Shown here piece after piece: positions 9,499-18,186 of a stretch of 64,000 nucleotides of DNA (positions are counted from its first letter, which is position 1; every line of letters begins with the position of its first letter). A program made the position numbers and the translations under genes. The stretch comes from Rubrolithibacter sp043763625. Lineage in GTDB: Bacteria > Bacteroidota > Bacteroidia > Sphingobacteriales > Sphingobacteriaceae. The stretch lies in contig JAYULL010000171.1 in the NCBI GenBank assembly GCA_043763625.1, positions 1 to 64,000 of the forward strand, written 5' to 3'. A model generated the notes under the pieces. The model did no database searches. It had not been told where the DNA came from and worked only from the letters and a program-made list of their open reading frames with translations.

Positions 9499-10083
9499 AT
9501 GAGATCCTATTTTGTTATATTGGCGTTACTTGTTTTATTTGCCCCGGGTTGTGGTGGTAGTGATTACACTCCAAAGCCGAGAGCTTATTTCAGAATCAAA
9601 TTTCCTGAAAAGAGATATCAAAAATATTCGGGAGGTTGCCCTTTCACTTTCCAATATCCTGTTTATTCTGCAATTGAACTCGACAGCTCATCAGGCGCAA
9701 AACCTTGTTGGATAAACTTGAATTATGCAGGTTTTAATGGTAAGGTTCATTTAAGCTACCAACCTGTAACATCGAAAAAGGTATTCGCCGACTTGGTGGA
9801 AGATGCTCGAACCTTTGCCTTTAAACACACTGTTAAGGCTACAGCCATTGACGAAGGCAGAATTGCCTATCCCGATAGAAAAGTTTACGGAATCTACTAT
9901 AAGATAGACGGAAACACGGCTTCCTCAATACAATTCTTTCTAACCGACAGCGTAAACAACTACCTTCGAGGAGCGCTTTATTTTAACGAAGAACCTAGAT
10001 TGGATTCCATTCAGCCGGTGCTTGATTTTATTAAAAAGGATATCGACATCTTTATACAGTCCTTTCGCTGGATTAAGCCTTAG
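9499..10083 (+). CDS. gldD: Gliding-motility lipoprotein GldD
   Basis: I place the start at 9499, where the reading frame opens a lipoprotein signal (MRSYFVILALLVLFAPGC, lipobox APGC). An upstream in-frame ATG lies inside aroE. The body shows the GldD features YTPKPRAYFRIKFPEKRY, CWINLNYAGFNGKVHLSYQ and RGALYFNEEPRLDSIQPV. GldD is a periplasm-facing lipoprotein required for gliding and type IX secretion in Flavobacterium. Many non-gliding Bacteroidota also keep it, so the gene points to T9SS rather than proving motility. It is 194 aa, the normal size. Confidence 0.92.
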   Translation: MRSYFVILALLVLFAPGCGGSDYTPKPRAYFRIKFPEKRYQKYSGGCPFTFQYPVYSAIELDSSSGAKPCWINLNYAGFNGKVHLSYQPVTSKKVFADLVEDARTFAFKHTVKATAIDEGRIAYPDRKVYGIYYKIDGNTASSIQFFLTDSVNNYLRGALYFNEEPRLDSIQPVLDFIKKDIDIFIQSFRWIKP

Positions 10084-10145
10084 GGGGGATACAGAAAACA
10101 AAGTTTCAGACTTCATCGTTCAGAATATGTTACTACTTTGCAGCA

Positions 10146-10784
10146 ATGCTTCAACTGAAAAAATTTACTTTTAACCCTTACAGGGAGAATACCTACCTGC
10201 TTTTCGACGAAACGAAGCAATGCGCTCTAATTGATCCCGGAATGAATGACGGGTCGGAGCAAAACGAAGTGTTTCATTTTATAAGTTCAGCTAAATTGAG
10301 TCCGGTTTTATTGCTGAACACGCATTGCCATATTGATCATGTTCTAGGAAATAGATGGATTTACGATACCTACGGTCTAAAGCCTCAATTTCATAAAGGA
10401 GAGCTTCCTTTACTAAGCGCCGTTCCTTCCTATGCCCCTATGCAGGGTATTCCTTACAATATTTCTCCTCTACCCGAAACTTTTTTGCCTGAAAGCGGAA
10501 CAATAACCGTCGGTAACAGTACTTTAGAATTGATTTTTGCTCCCGGCCACTCTTCGGCTCATTTATGCTTCTACGCCCGTGAAGAAAGTTTTTTGATAGG
10601 GGGCGATGTGTTATTTTACGAAAGTATTGGCAGGACCGATTTACCGGGTGGGAACTTCAATCAATTAATTGCAAGTATTAAGAATCATATTTTCACTCTT
10701 CCGGATGAATGTGAAGTATATCCGGGACACGGCCCCGCAACGACTATACTACACGAAAAACAATACAATCCTTTTCTAAAATAG
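10146..10784 (+). CDS. MBL-fold metal-dependent hydrolase (glyoxalase II-like)
   Basis: A metallo-beta-lactamase fold with the metal motif NTHCHIDHVLG, further ligands in APGHSSAHLCF and GGDVLFYESIGRTDLPGG, and the C-terminal VYPGHGPATT. This is the small, 212-residue hydroxyacylglutathione-hydrolase-like group common in Bacteroidota. The substrate is not certain, because these organisms usually lack glutathione. It lies 5 bases upstream of a permease gene. Confidence 0.88.
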   Translation: MLQLKKFTFNPYRENTYLLFDETKQCALIDPGMNDGSEQNEVFHFISSAKLSPVLLLNTHCHIDHVLGNRWIYDTYGLKPQFHKGELPLLSAVPSYAPMQGIPYNISPLPETFLPESGTITVGNSTLELIFAPGHSSAHLCFYAREESFLIGGDVLFYESIGRTDLPGGNFNQLIASIKNHIFTLPDECEVYPGHGPATTILHEKQYNPFLK

Positions 10785-10789
10785 CCGCT

Positions 10790-12019
10790 TTGAACACTGC
10801 TTTTTATATTGCTAAACGTTATTTATTCTCCAAAAAGTCACTTAACGCAATTAATTTCGTTTCCGGCATTTCTGTTTTAGGAGTTTTTGTGGGCAGCGCA
10901 GCTTTAATAATCGGCCTTTCTGTTTTTAACGGATTTGAAAAATTGGTTTTATCTATGTACAATACCTTTTCTCCCGAAATACGGATAGAGCCGGCAAAGG
11001 GAAAAACTTTTTCGCCGGATAAAGTCGCCTTTTTTACAAGCTTAAAATCGGATAAGCGAGTTGGAAACTATACAGAAGTTCTGGAAGAAAAGGCGCTGCT
11101 TAAGTACGAGAAGGCCCAATATATCGGCTTAGTAAAAGGTGTAAGCAATAACTTCACCAAAGGGAAAAAGCTCGACAGCACGATTCTTGAAGGAAAGTTT
11201 ACTCTACAAAAAAGAGGCGAGAACTTTGCCGTTATAGGTTCCGCGGTGCAAGCATATTTGTCTGTTAATGTTAGCGACGATTTCCGAGATCTTGAAATCT
11301 ACTCACCGAAAAAGGGCATTACAAACGCAATTAATCCGGCACAAGAATTTGTACTTCGCGTAATCCATCCTATCGGAGTTTACCAAATACAGCAGGAATT
11401 CGACGAGCAGGTAATTGTTCCGCTTGGTTTTATGCGTGAGCTACTTGGGGAAGAAACAGGTGTATCTGCAATTGAACTTGATCTAAAGAATAATACTGCC
11501 GTCAAGGATTTTCAAAAAGAGATTGAAACTCGAGCAGGCAAAAATTTTGTGGTTAAGAATCGAGCACAACAAAATCGCTTGCTGTACAAAACGCTAACGT
11601 CCGAAAAGTTTTTCGTGTATCTTTTTCTAACCTTTGTGCTTATAATTGCTATTTTTAATATGGTGGGTTCTTTAACTATGCTCGTTATGGATAAGCTGAA
11701 GGATATTTCGCTTTTAAGCAGTATGGGTGCAAGCCGAAAACTGATACGAAGTATCTTTTTCATCGAAGGAATAATGATATCAATGGCCGGCTGTATTGCA
11801 GGAATGCTTGCAGGACTGACGTTTTGCCTGTTTCAGCAGAAGTATGCTTTCATAAAAATGGAGCAAGCCAACCTCACAACCGATGCCTATCCCATTGACA
11901 TACGTTGGACTAATTTTGTTATTGTGTTTATTACCGTTGCTTCAATTTCGATGATTGCTTCTTTTATTTCATCCCGCCTTAGCGTGAAAAACATAGGCAG
12001 CTTAAGAAGCGATTTATAG
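10790..12019 (+). CDS. LolC/LolE-FtsX-type ABC transporter permease
   Basis: The start codon is TTG, 5 bases after the MBL stop. An N-terminal membrane helix (residues ~22-45, NFVSGISVLGVFVGSAALII) is followed by a large periplasmic MacB-like domain (~50-260). Three C-terminal helices (~275-400) carry the FtsX signature LTMLVMDKLKDISLLSSMGAS. This is the architecture of lipoprotein-release permeases, the LolCDE family. No ATPase is adjacent, so LolD would be encoded elsewhere. It is 409 aa, the usual length, and its end overlaps the convergent epimerase gene by 6 bases. Confidence 0.88.
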   Translation: MNTAFYIAKRYLFSKKSLNAINFVSGISVLGVFVGSAALIIGLSVFNGFEKLVLSMYNTFSPEIRIEPAKGKTFSPDKVAFFTSLKSDKRVGNYTEVLEEKALLKYEKAQYIGLVKGVSNNFTKGKKLDSTILEGKFTLQKRGENFAVIGSAVQAYLSVNVSDDFRDLEIYSPKKGITNAINPAQEFVLRVIHPIGVYQIQQEFDEQVIVPLGFMRELLGEETGVSAIELDLKNNTAVKDFQKEIETRAGKNFVVKNRAQQNRLLYKTLTSEKFFVYLFLTFVLIIAIFNMVGSLTMLVMDKLKDISLLSSMGASRKLIRSIFFIEGIMISMAGCIAGMLAGLTFCLFQQKYAFIKMEQANLTTDAYPIDIRWTNFVIVFITVASISMIASFISSRLSVKNIGSLRSDL

Positions 12020-13030
12020 TTCTTCCAGACCTAGTCCCGGTGTTTCCGACAGTATATATCTGCCTTCCTTAAATTCCGGATTTTTAAACGGGTTATTTTT
12101 TGTAAGAAACGGTCCGTCTAAATCAACCCAATCACAAAGCGGAGCTAAAGCAGCTGCCGCTAATGTAGCGCACGACGTTTCGCTCATACAGCCCATCAAG
12201 ACTTTTAAACCTAATTCGCGTGCTTTTTTTATCATTTCGTGAGCTTCAAACATTCCTGTACTTTTCATTAGTTTAACATTAATGCCGTGATAGGCACCTT
12301 TAATTTTTGTGATATCGTTTAAGCGCTGTACTGCTTCATCAGCGATAATCGGCAAAGCGCTTTGTTCGGTTATCTTTGCATTTGCTTCAATATCATTTTT
12401 ATTCATTGGCTGTTCAATTAACTCAACACCTTTCTCCCGTAGCCAAAATGTCATCTCGATAGCGAAATTTATATCAGGCCAGCCCTGATTTGCATCGACG
12501 TACAAAGGTTTATCCGTCACCTCCCGGATAGTATTAATCAGCTCCTTATCGCTACCTGATCCCAGCTTAACCTTTAAAACTTTACAAACTTCTGCTTCTT
12601 TAACTTTTTGCCTGATAATTTCGGGCTTGTCAATCCCGATAGTAAATGAAGTTACCGGCATAAAGGCCGGGTTTACGTTGAAATAAGAGTAGCAGGGTTT
12701 ATTTTCAATTTTGCCCTGTAAATCATGAAGAGCAATTTCAACGGCTGCTTTAATTGCGGTATTTCCGGCAGCCAGAGAATCTAAGTATGCGGTTGTTTCT
12801 CCGAAATCAAACGGATAAGTAATTTTTGAAAAATCTACTTTCGTTAAAAACCCGGTAGCCGTTTCTATACTTTCTCCTAAATAGGGTACCATAGAAGCCT
12901 CGCCACATCCGGTATATTCCTGATATCTAAGTTTTAACAAAACGACAGGAGTAGAATTTCGGGTATGTTCTGCAATGGTGAACGGGTGCTTTAAAAGCAA
13001 GTCGAATGTGCGGTAAGACAGTTTTATCAT
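12014..13030 (-). CDS. Dipeptide (L-Ala-D/L-Glu) epimerase, enolase superfamily
   Basis: An enolase-superfamily protein of the muconate-lactonizing group. Catalytic residues are visible: Lys153 and Lys155 in VKLGSG, metal ligands Asp179 (YVDANQGW), Glu206 (LIEQPM) and Asp231 (IADEAV), and Lys253 in GINVKLMKSTG. The capping domain is at residues 1-110. The family epimerizes the L-Ala-D-Glu released from murein, which allows peptidoglycan recycling. Some members have other dipeptide specificities, and the exact substrate cannot be decided here. It is 338 aa, the usual size. Confidence 0.9.
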   Translation of the reverse strand: MIKLSYRTFDLLLKHPFTIAEHTRNSTPVVLLKLRYQEYTGCGEASMVPYLGESIETATGFLTKVDFSKITYPFDFGETTAYLDSLAAGNTAIKAAVEIALHDLQGKIENKPCYSYFNVNPAFMPVTSFTIGIDKPEIIRQKVKEAEVCKVLKVKLGSGSDKELINTIREVTDKPLYVDANQGWPDINFAIEMTFWLREKGVELIEQPMNKNDIEANAKITEQSALPIIADEAVQRLNDITKIKGAYHGINVKLMKSTGMFEAHEMIKKARELGLKVLMGCMSETSCATLAAAALAPLCDWVDLDGPFLTKNNPFKNPEFKEGRYILSETPGLGLEEL

Positions 13031-13078
13031 TCAGCAATTATAAGATTTACGTATTACAAAACTTGAAGGGTTAAGCCT

Positions 13079-13086
13079 TAACTTTG
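13079..13086 (+). promoter_or_regulatory. -7 box (TAACTTTG)
   Basis: An exact match to TAnnTTTG six bases before the ATG at 13092, in the divergent gap between two genes. I see no clear -33 box. Confidence 0.4.
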
Positions 13087-13091
13087 GCGGA

Positions 13092-14090
13092 ATGGCTTTA
13101 GGTCTTTACAGCTCGTTTAAGCACTTTTCGTTCAATAGTAAAATTTGTTTCCTAACGGGAGAAGAAGCTACAGTAGTTTCAACTGTTTTTCCGGATTGGC
13201 TCCTAGACAAATATCAGTTGAGCGACAGACCAATAAAATTGCTTGACGAAAGGATAGTGTCTTATCAAAGCATCACGGTTCCGACTTCAAAAAACACAGC
13301 CAAGAATATTTCCGACTTAAATAACGAACTTAAAGAATTTTTCGAAAGAGGATTTGAAAAAATAAAGGCTTTGCCGGAAGTACGATTGTTTCAGTGGATT
13401 GGAAACTTACTTTACGGAATGATTTATTTTGAAATAGGCGAAGCAATTAAGCAGCAGGCCGGAACCGACGGAAACTTAAACTTTTCACAATCGCTGATTC
13501 ATAAGTTTGAGAATTTACAGTTCATGCTGCATTCATTAATTGTTCCGGTTGAGTTTGAAGGGATAAAACCTTGGACGATTTTGGTTTTTAAAGTGGATAA
13601 TCCGCCCGATACTTTCAGTTACCGGGATGAAATTAATACGCTGTCGTTTTCGTTAAGGATGAATGATTTTGGAATTGTGGCTTGTTTACAGGATAATAAT
13701 TCAAACCGGAAATATCATCAAGAAATGCTTGAAAAAATAGGCGAGCAAACACTTCATCCTATTCAGTTTGAGGAGATTTGTGCTCGTTTTTTTTATTCTT
13801 CATACTTGTTCAATCGTCTTCCCGAATATACAATTCTTCCTACTCGCGAAACTGTTTATATAGAAGCTATGCCTTTTTTTAGTAGTAGCGGGAAAGCGTT
13901 GTTTGATCAATGGCAAAATAAAACTTACGCTCAAGTGTTAGAAAACTTTTGGAAACCTTGGAGTGTTTTAATGTTTGAGATTCTAAAAATTCCGGAAAAG
14001 CCTCTAAGTTTTTTATTTAACCAAACGGGAGGTTTAAAAACTCCCGAACAAGCTGCGGAAGGAATTAAGACTATCGCAATCAGAGATTAA
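13092..14090 (+). CDS. Conserved hypothetical protein
   Basis: A 332-residue soluble protein that I do not recognise. It has no signal peptide and no membrane segment, a mixed alpha/beta composition, and aromatic-rich blocks such as VRLFQWIGNLLYGMIYFEIG and PWTILVFKVDNPPDTFSY. It starts directly behind a Bacteroidetes-type -7 box and is divergent from the dipeptide epimerase. Its stop shares 4 bases with a small convergent gene. The coding character (long open frame, normal composition) makes it a real gene, but the function is unknown. Confidence 0.75.
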   Translation: MALGLYSSFKHFSFNSKICFLTGEEATVVSTVFPDWLLDKYQLSDRPIKLLDERIVSYQSITVPTSKNTAKNISDLNNELKEFFERGFEKIKALPEVRLFQWIGNLLYGMIYFEIGEAIKQQAGTDGNLNFSQSLIHKFENLQFMLHSLIVPVEFEGIKPWTILVFKVDNPPDTFSYRDEINTLSFSLRMNDFGIVACLQDNNSNRKYHQEMLEKIGEQTLHPIQFEEICARFFYSSYLFNRLPEYTILPTRETVYIEAMPFFSSSGKALFDQWQNKTYAQVLENFWKPWSVLMFEILKIPEKPLSFLFNQTGGLKTPEQAAEGIKTIAIRD

Positions 14091-14308
14091 ATCGAGATAT
14101 CCCACCGAGGTTCTTCGGAGAACCTATTTTTAATAGCAAAAACCTCTGTTTCTTGGTCGGCAATAATAAACTTATCGCGTATTATAGTTTCAGCGCTTGC
14201 TTCAGGGTCCGGTAATAAAAGAGAGAAAAAATTATAAGCGTCTTGTAATGTATCGAATCCTATTTTTTTATTTTTAACCATAAAGGCTTTAGTAATTGTG
14301 CTATCCAA
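14087..14308 (-). CDS. Small hypothetical protein
   Basis: A 73-residue reading frame from a TTG; an ATG at 14281 gives a 64-residue version (MVKNKKIGFDTLQDAYNF). It is charged and soluble, with no recognised domain. It overlaps the upstream gene's stop by 4 bases in convergent orientation, a common arrangement for real small genes. Support is moderate only. Confidence 0.45.
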   Translation of the reverse strand: MDSTITKAFMVKNKKIGFDTLQDAYNFFSLLLPDPEASAETIIRDKFIIADQETEVFAIKNRFSEEPRWDISI

Positions 14309-14413
14309 ATATAATTGTTATAGTTTTTAATATTGTATTGCTACCTATTTGTTACAATTTGCTTTATGATAACACGTTATAGTTATTCAGTTAAATTAAA
14401 ACTAAATTTAAGA

Positions 14414-14875
14414 ATGGTAGATTTTTCTAAGAAGTGTTGCTTGATAGTTTTATTATGTCTCTTGAGCTCATGCTTTAAAAAAAGAGAAGAACCCGGTTTT
14501 ACCTCTATCGCCGGTACTTACAACGTGCTTTCCCGACAGTATTATAATTCTGCAACAGGTATGCGGGTGGATATTAAAGAGGTTCCCGTAGCTTATTCAA
14601 GTTCTTTTAAAGATTCGCTTGATAATATTTCTTTTATCACCATTAAAGCCGACGGCCTGTACAATTGGTTTGAATATTATAAGGGAGCGAAAGTGCTCAA
14701 TACAAAGGGGACGATCAAAAACATTAATAGCCGGCAATCGTTGAGCGGAAAAAGCTACGAAAATAATTATCCCTATATCGTAAAAACCTCCGGGGGCGGG
14801 CTGCAAATAAGAATGGATTTTAAAGGAACAAATTCAGAGGAACTTAATTTTAAGACTTTTTTAGAACCTAAGTAA
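14414..14875 (+). CDS. Putative small lipoprotein, unknown function
   Basis: I prefer the ATG at 14414, which opens a lipoprotein signal (MVDFSKKCCLIVLLCLLSSC, lipobox LSSC at residues ~17-20). The 81-base upstream extension adds an unlikely hydrophobic leader. The mature part (~134 aa) has alternating strands (AGTYNVLSRQYY, ITIKADGLYNWFEYY), which suggests a lipocalin-like beta-barrel of the kind found in many Bacteroidota lipoproteins. That structural guess is inference. It is the last ordinary gene before the defence island. Confidence 0.65.
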   Translation: MVDFSKKCCLIVLLCLLSSCFKKREEPGFTSIAGTYNVLSRQYYNSATGMRVDIKEVPVAYSSSFKDSLDNISFITIKADGLYNWFEYYKGAKVLNTKGTIKNINSRQSLSGKSYENNYPYIVKTSGGGLQIRMDFKGTNSEELNFKTFLEPK

Positions 14876-15535
14876 GTAGTAGCCACGACAGGAGCTGTTT
14901 TGATAATAGTTTGATTTACAAGCTTTAGTAAAATAAATTCATTTACTCACCATCTTAAATAACGTTTTTAACTGTAAAAGTTTATAAGTCAGAGGTAGTG
15001 ATTATACATCTTTTCACAAGTTTTCTTTGTCATTTTTCGTGCTGATTCGAGCCGGGAGTATTTCTTGGGGGTTTAGAAAACGTAAAGGTAGAAGCATTTA
15101 AGTTCCGATAGCCCTGCTTACGCTGTAGTTTTTTGCCTGTCATTTCTCTCTTGCCACCCTTCTCTTGTCATCCTTCGCCTGTCATCCTGAGCGTAAGTGA
15201 AGGATCTTTCCTCAATCTCCACCTCACCAAAGGCAAAAAAGCTGCCGCTGCTATCAGGTTTAGGGTGTGTTTGATGTAAGAAAATAGAAAGGTTTGGAGA
15301 GCCTTAAGCCCAATCAGATCAGCAATTAGGATTAACTCCGTACATCAATTAAGAAAATTTGTTTCAGCTTCGATAAAAATTCATAATATCACACGATAAA
15401 ACCGTTACCACACAATGCATACATCTTCTCAATCTGTAGACCCGACTACAACCGAAGCATTTTCGTTAGGCGTTTACCGGTAGAAAAAAAATATACCCAA
15501 TGTTTAAAACACAATCAAGAATAGTTTAACTAATA
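14876..15535. other. Gene-free left border of the restriction island
   Basis: About 660 bases without a credible gene. From 15138 it carries several degenerate copies of a GTCATyCT motif, ending in a GTCATCCTGAGC-type element. The rest is AT-rich and I see no structure in it. No tRNA or clear attachment site is visible. Confidence 0.5.
15181..15209 (+). repeat. GTCATCCTGAGC-type dispersed repeat
   Basis: The sequence begins GTCATCCTGAGCGTAAGTGA and continues into an AGGATCT end. It belongs to a short dispersed palindromic family widespread in Bacteroidota intergenic DNA. A relative lies at 45253-45316. Confidence 0.6.
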
Positions 15536-16990
15536 ATGTTCGAACAAACTTTCAAAAATATAGACGATATCCTACATAAAGATGCCGGTTGCGGTAGTGA
15601 GCTTGATTACGTAGAACAAACCTCCTGGATACTTTTCTTAAAATACCTCGAAGATTTAGAGATCGACAAACAAACAGCCGCGGAACTCTCCGGTAAAACA
15701 TACAAACCAATTATTGGCGAGGAATTTAAATGGAACGTTTGGGCTGCACCCAAGCTGGCAGATGGAAAGATAGACCATCATAAAGCTCTCACGGGCGATG
15801 ACCTGAAAGACTTTGTAGATCATAAACTGTTCCCCTACTTAAAAAAGTTTAAAGCAGATGCTGAAAGTGCCGATACCATCGAATATAAAATAGGGGAAAT
15901 TTTCAGTGAGTTAAAAAACCGTTTGCAAAGTGGTTACAACCTGCGGGAAGTAATAAACCGTGTTGATGAACTTCGCTTTCGTACCCATGCGGAAAAGCAT
16001 GAAATGAGCCACCTGTACGAAGACAAGATCAAGAACATGGGTAACGCCGGCCGTAACGGCGGTGAATATTATACCCCTCGTCCGTTAATTCGTACCATCG
16101 TAAAAGTGGTTGCGCCCAAAATTGGAGATAAAATATATGATGGTGCTGTAGGTAGTGCGGGTTTCTTGGTAGAAGCATTTGACTACCTGCGCTCTGCAAA
16201 AAACCTGACTACAAAGGATATAGAAATTCTTCAGAAGAAAACCTTCTACGGCAAAGAAAAGAAATCGCTGGCTTACATCATCGGTACCATGAACATGATT
16301 CTCCATGGTGTAGAAGCTCCCAATATTATACATACCAACACGCTTGCCGAAAACATTGCCGATATTGAAGAGAAAGACCGTTATGATGTAGTTCTGGCAA
16401 ACCCTCCATTCGGTGGTAAAGAGCGTTTAGAAGTACAGCAAAACTTCCCGATTAAAACCGGCGAAACGGCTTTCTTATTCTTACAGCATTTTATCAAAAT
16501 TTTAAAGGCTGGGGGTAAAGCGGGTATTGTAATTAAAAACACCTTTCTTTCTAATACAGATAATGCGTCTGTAAGCTTGCGCAAACAGCTTTTAGAAAAT
16601 TGCAACCTGCATACGGTGCTCGATTTGCCGGGCGGAACGTTTACCGGTGCCGGTGTAAAAACGGTGGTTTTATTTTTTGAAAAAGGAGCCCCAACCGCAA
16701 AGGTTTGGTTCTACCAACTAAACTTAAGCCGGAATTTGGGCAAGGGCAACCCTTTAAATGAAACAGATCTTGCAGAGTTTGTAAATCTGCAACAAGCCAA
16801 AACGGATAGTGAGAACTCGTGGTCTGTTAACGTTGCCGAAATTAATACAGCTACTTGCGATTTATCAGTTAAAAACCCGTTTAAGAAAGAAACAGCGGCA
16901 TTACGCTCGCCGCAAGAAATTTTAGATGAGATGAAAGCTTTGGATGAGGAGAGTGCGGATATTTTAAAGGGAATAATGGAATTGATATGA
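15536..16990 (+). CDS. hsdM: Type I restriction-modification methyltransferase subunit HsdM
   Basis: This subunit methylates adenine in the sequence recognised by HsdS. It has an N-terminal helical domain (residues 1-150), then the N6-adenine methyltransferase fold. The SAM motif I is DGAVGSAGFL (202-211), a variant of DPACGTGGFL. Catalytic motif IV is NPPF at 289-292. At 484 aa it is a normal length. The stop overlaps the hsdS start by ATGA, so the two subunits are co-translated. The hsdR gene lies 2.8 kb downstream. Confidence 0.95.
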   Translation: MFEQTFKNIDDILHKDAGCGSELDYVEQTSWILFLKYLEDLEIDKQTAAELSGKTYKPIIGEEFKWNVWAAPKLADGKIDHHKALTGDDLKDFVDHKLFPYLKKFKADAESADTIEYKIGEIFSELKNRLQSGYNLREVINRVDELRFRTHAEKHEMSHLYEDKIKNMGNAGRNGGEYYTPRPLIRTIVKVVAPKIGDKIYDGAVGSAGFLVEAFDYLRSAKNLTTKDIEILQKKTFYGKEKKSLAYIIGTMNMILHGVEAPNIIHTNTLAENIADIEEKDRYDVVLANPPFGGKERLEVQQNFPIKTGETAFLFLQHFIKILKAGGKAGIVIKNTFLSNTDNASVSLRKQLLENCNLHTVLDLPGGTFTGAGVKTVVLFFEKGAPTAKVWFYQLNLSRNLGKGNPLNETDLAEFVNLQQAKTDSENSWSVNVAEINTATCDLSVKNPFKKETAALRSPQEILDEMKALDEESADILKGIMELI

Positions 16991-18186
16991 GAGAGGGTTG
17001 GGAAATAAAGAAGTTGGGAGAAGTTTGTGAAAAGATCACGGATGGTACCCACCAAACTCCGACATATTTTGATGAAGGTGTAATCTTTTTGTCTTCTAGA
17101 AATGTAACCAGTGGTGAAATTGATTGGTTTAATATCAAGTATATAGATACGAAACAACATCTAGAAATGCACAAACGTGTCGCACCACGTTTGAACGATA
17201 TTTTGTTAGCCAAGAATGGAACAACAGGAGTTGCGGCAATAGTAGATAGGGAAGTGACTTTTGATATTTACGTTAGTCTTGCCCTATTGAGACCTTTAAA
17301 AAGTTTAATGCCGAGATATTTATTGTTTTTTATCAATTCTCCGTTAGCCAAAAATCAATTTAACAGTAGATTAAAAGGAGTTGGTGTACCAAACCTTCAT
17401 CTAAATGAAATAAGAGAGGTTGAAATTCCGCTTCCGCCCCTCCCCGAACAACAACGCATCGTTTCAATTTTAGATGAAATCTTTGCGGCGATAGCCATAG
17501 CAAAACAAAACGCAAAAAAAAACCTCCAAAACGCTAAAGAGCTTTTTGAAACGTATTTGCAAAGTGTGTTTGAGAGGAAGGGAGAAGGTTGGGAGGAGAG
17601 GACGTTGGGAGATATTGGTAAAGTTTCAATGTGCAAGAGAGTGTTTAAAGACCAGACAACTAACTCAGGGGATATTCCTTTTTATAAGATTGGAACTTTT
17701 GGAAAGGTACCTGATGCTTTTATCTCCAATGAAATTTATAATGAATTCAAAAGGAAGTTCTCATTCCCAAAAGAGGGCGACGTCCTTTTATCTGCATCGG
17801 GTACAATTGGAAGAAGAGTAAAGTATGATGGTGAACCTGCATATTTTCAAGATTCAAATATTGTATGGATTAATAATGATGAAAAACAAGTGTTGAATGA
17901 TTATCTATATCAATTTTATGGAGCCTGTAATTGGAATTCAACAAAAGGAGCGACCATTTCAAGATTATACAATGACAATCTGAATAGAATAGAAATTGCA
18001 TTTCCAAAATCACTTGCAAACCAGCAAACCATCGTCCATAAACTCGATGCCCTTTCGTTTCAAACCAAAAAACTCGAATCCATTTACCAGCAAAAACTAT
18101 CCAACCTCGAAGAATTAAAGAAAACCATATTACAAAAAGCCTTTGCGGGAGAGTTGAAAGATATAGAACATGCAGTAGCCGTATGA
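16987..18186 (+). CDS. hsdS: Type I restriction-modification specificity subunit HsdS
   Basis: Two target-recognition domains (residues ~1-150 and ~200-340) are each followed by a conserved helix. The first is IPLPPLPEQQRIVSILDEIF at ~150; the second is NQQTIVHKLDALSFQTKKLE at ~345. This two-half layout reads a bipartite DNA site. It overlaps hsdM by 4 bases and the next gene by 4 bases, so it belongs to the same transcript. It is 399 aa, normal. The recognition sequence cannot be predicted from the protein. Confidence 0.94.
   Translation: MREGWEIKKLGEVCEKITDGTHQTPTYFDEGVIFLSSRNVTSGEIDWFNIKYIDTKQHLEMHKRVAPRLNDILLAKNGTTGVAAIVDREVTFDIYVSLALLRPLKSLMPRYLLFFINSPLAKNQFNSRLKGVGVPNLHLNEIREVEIPLPPLPEQQRIVSILDEIFAAIAIAKQNAKKNLQNAKELFETYLQSVFERKGEGWEERTLGDIGKVSMCKRVFKDQTTNSGDIPFYKIGTFGKVPDAFISNEIYNEFKRKFSFPKEGDVLLSASGTIGRRVKYDGEPAYFQDSNIVWINNDEKQVLNDYLYQFYGACNWNSTKGATISRLYNDNLNRIEIAFPKSLANQQTIVHKLDALSFQTKKLESIYQQKLSNLEELKKTILQKAFAGELKDIEHAVAV

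Noticed and set aside
14876..15535. tRNA or attachment site at the left edge of the restriction island
   Set aside because: I could find no cloverleaf-like stems or matching direct repeat at the right edge near 24.8 kb.
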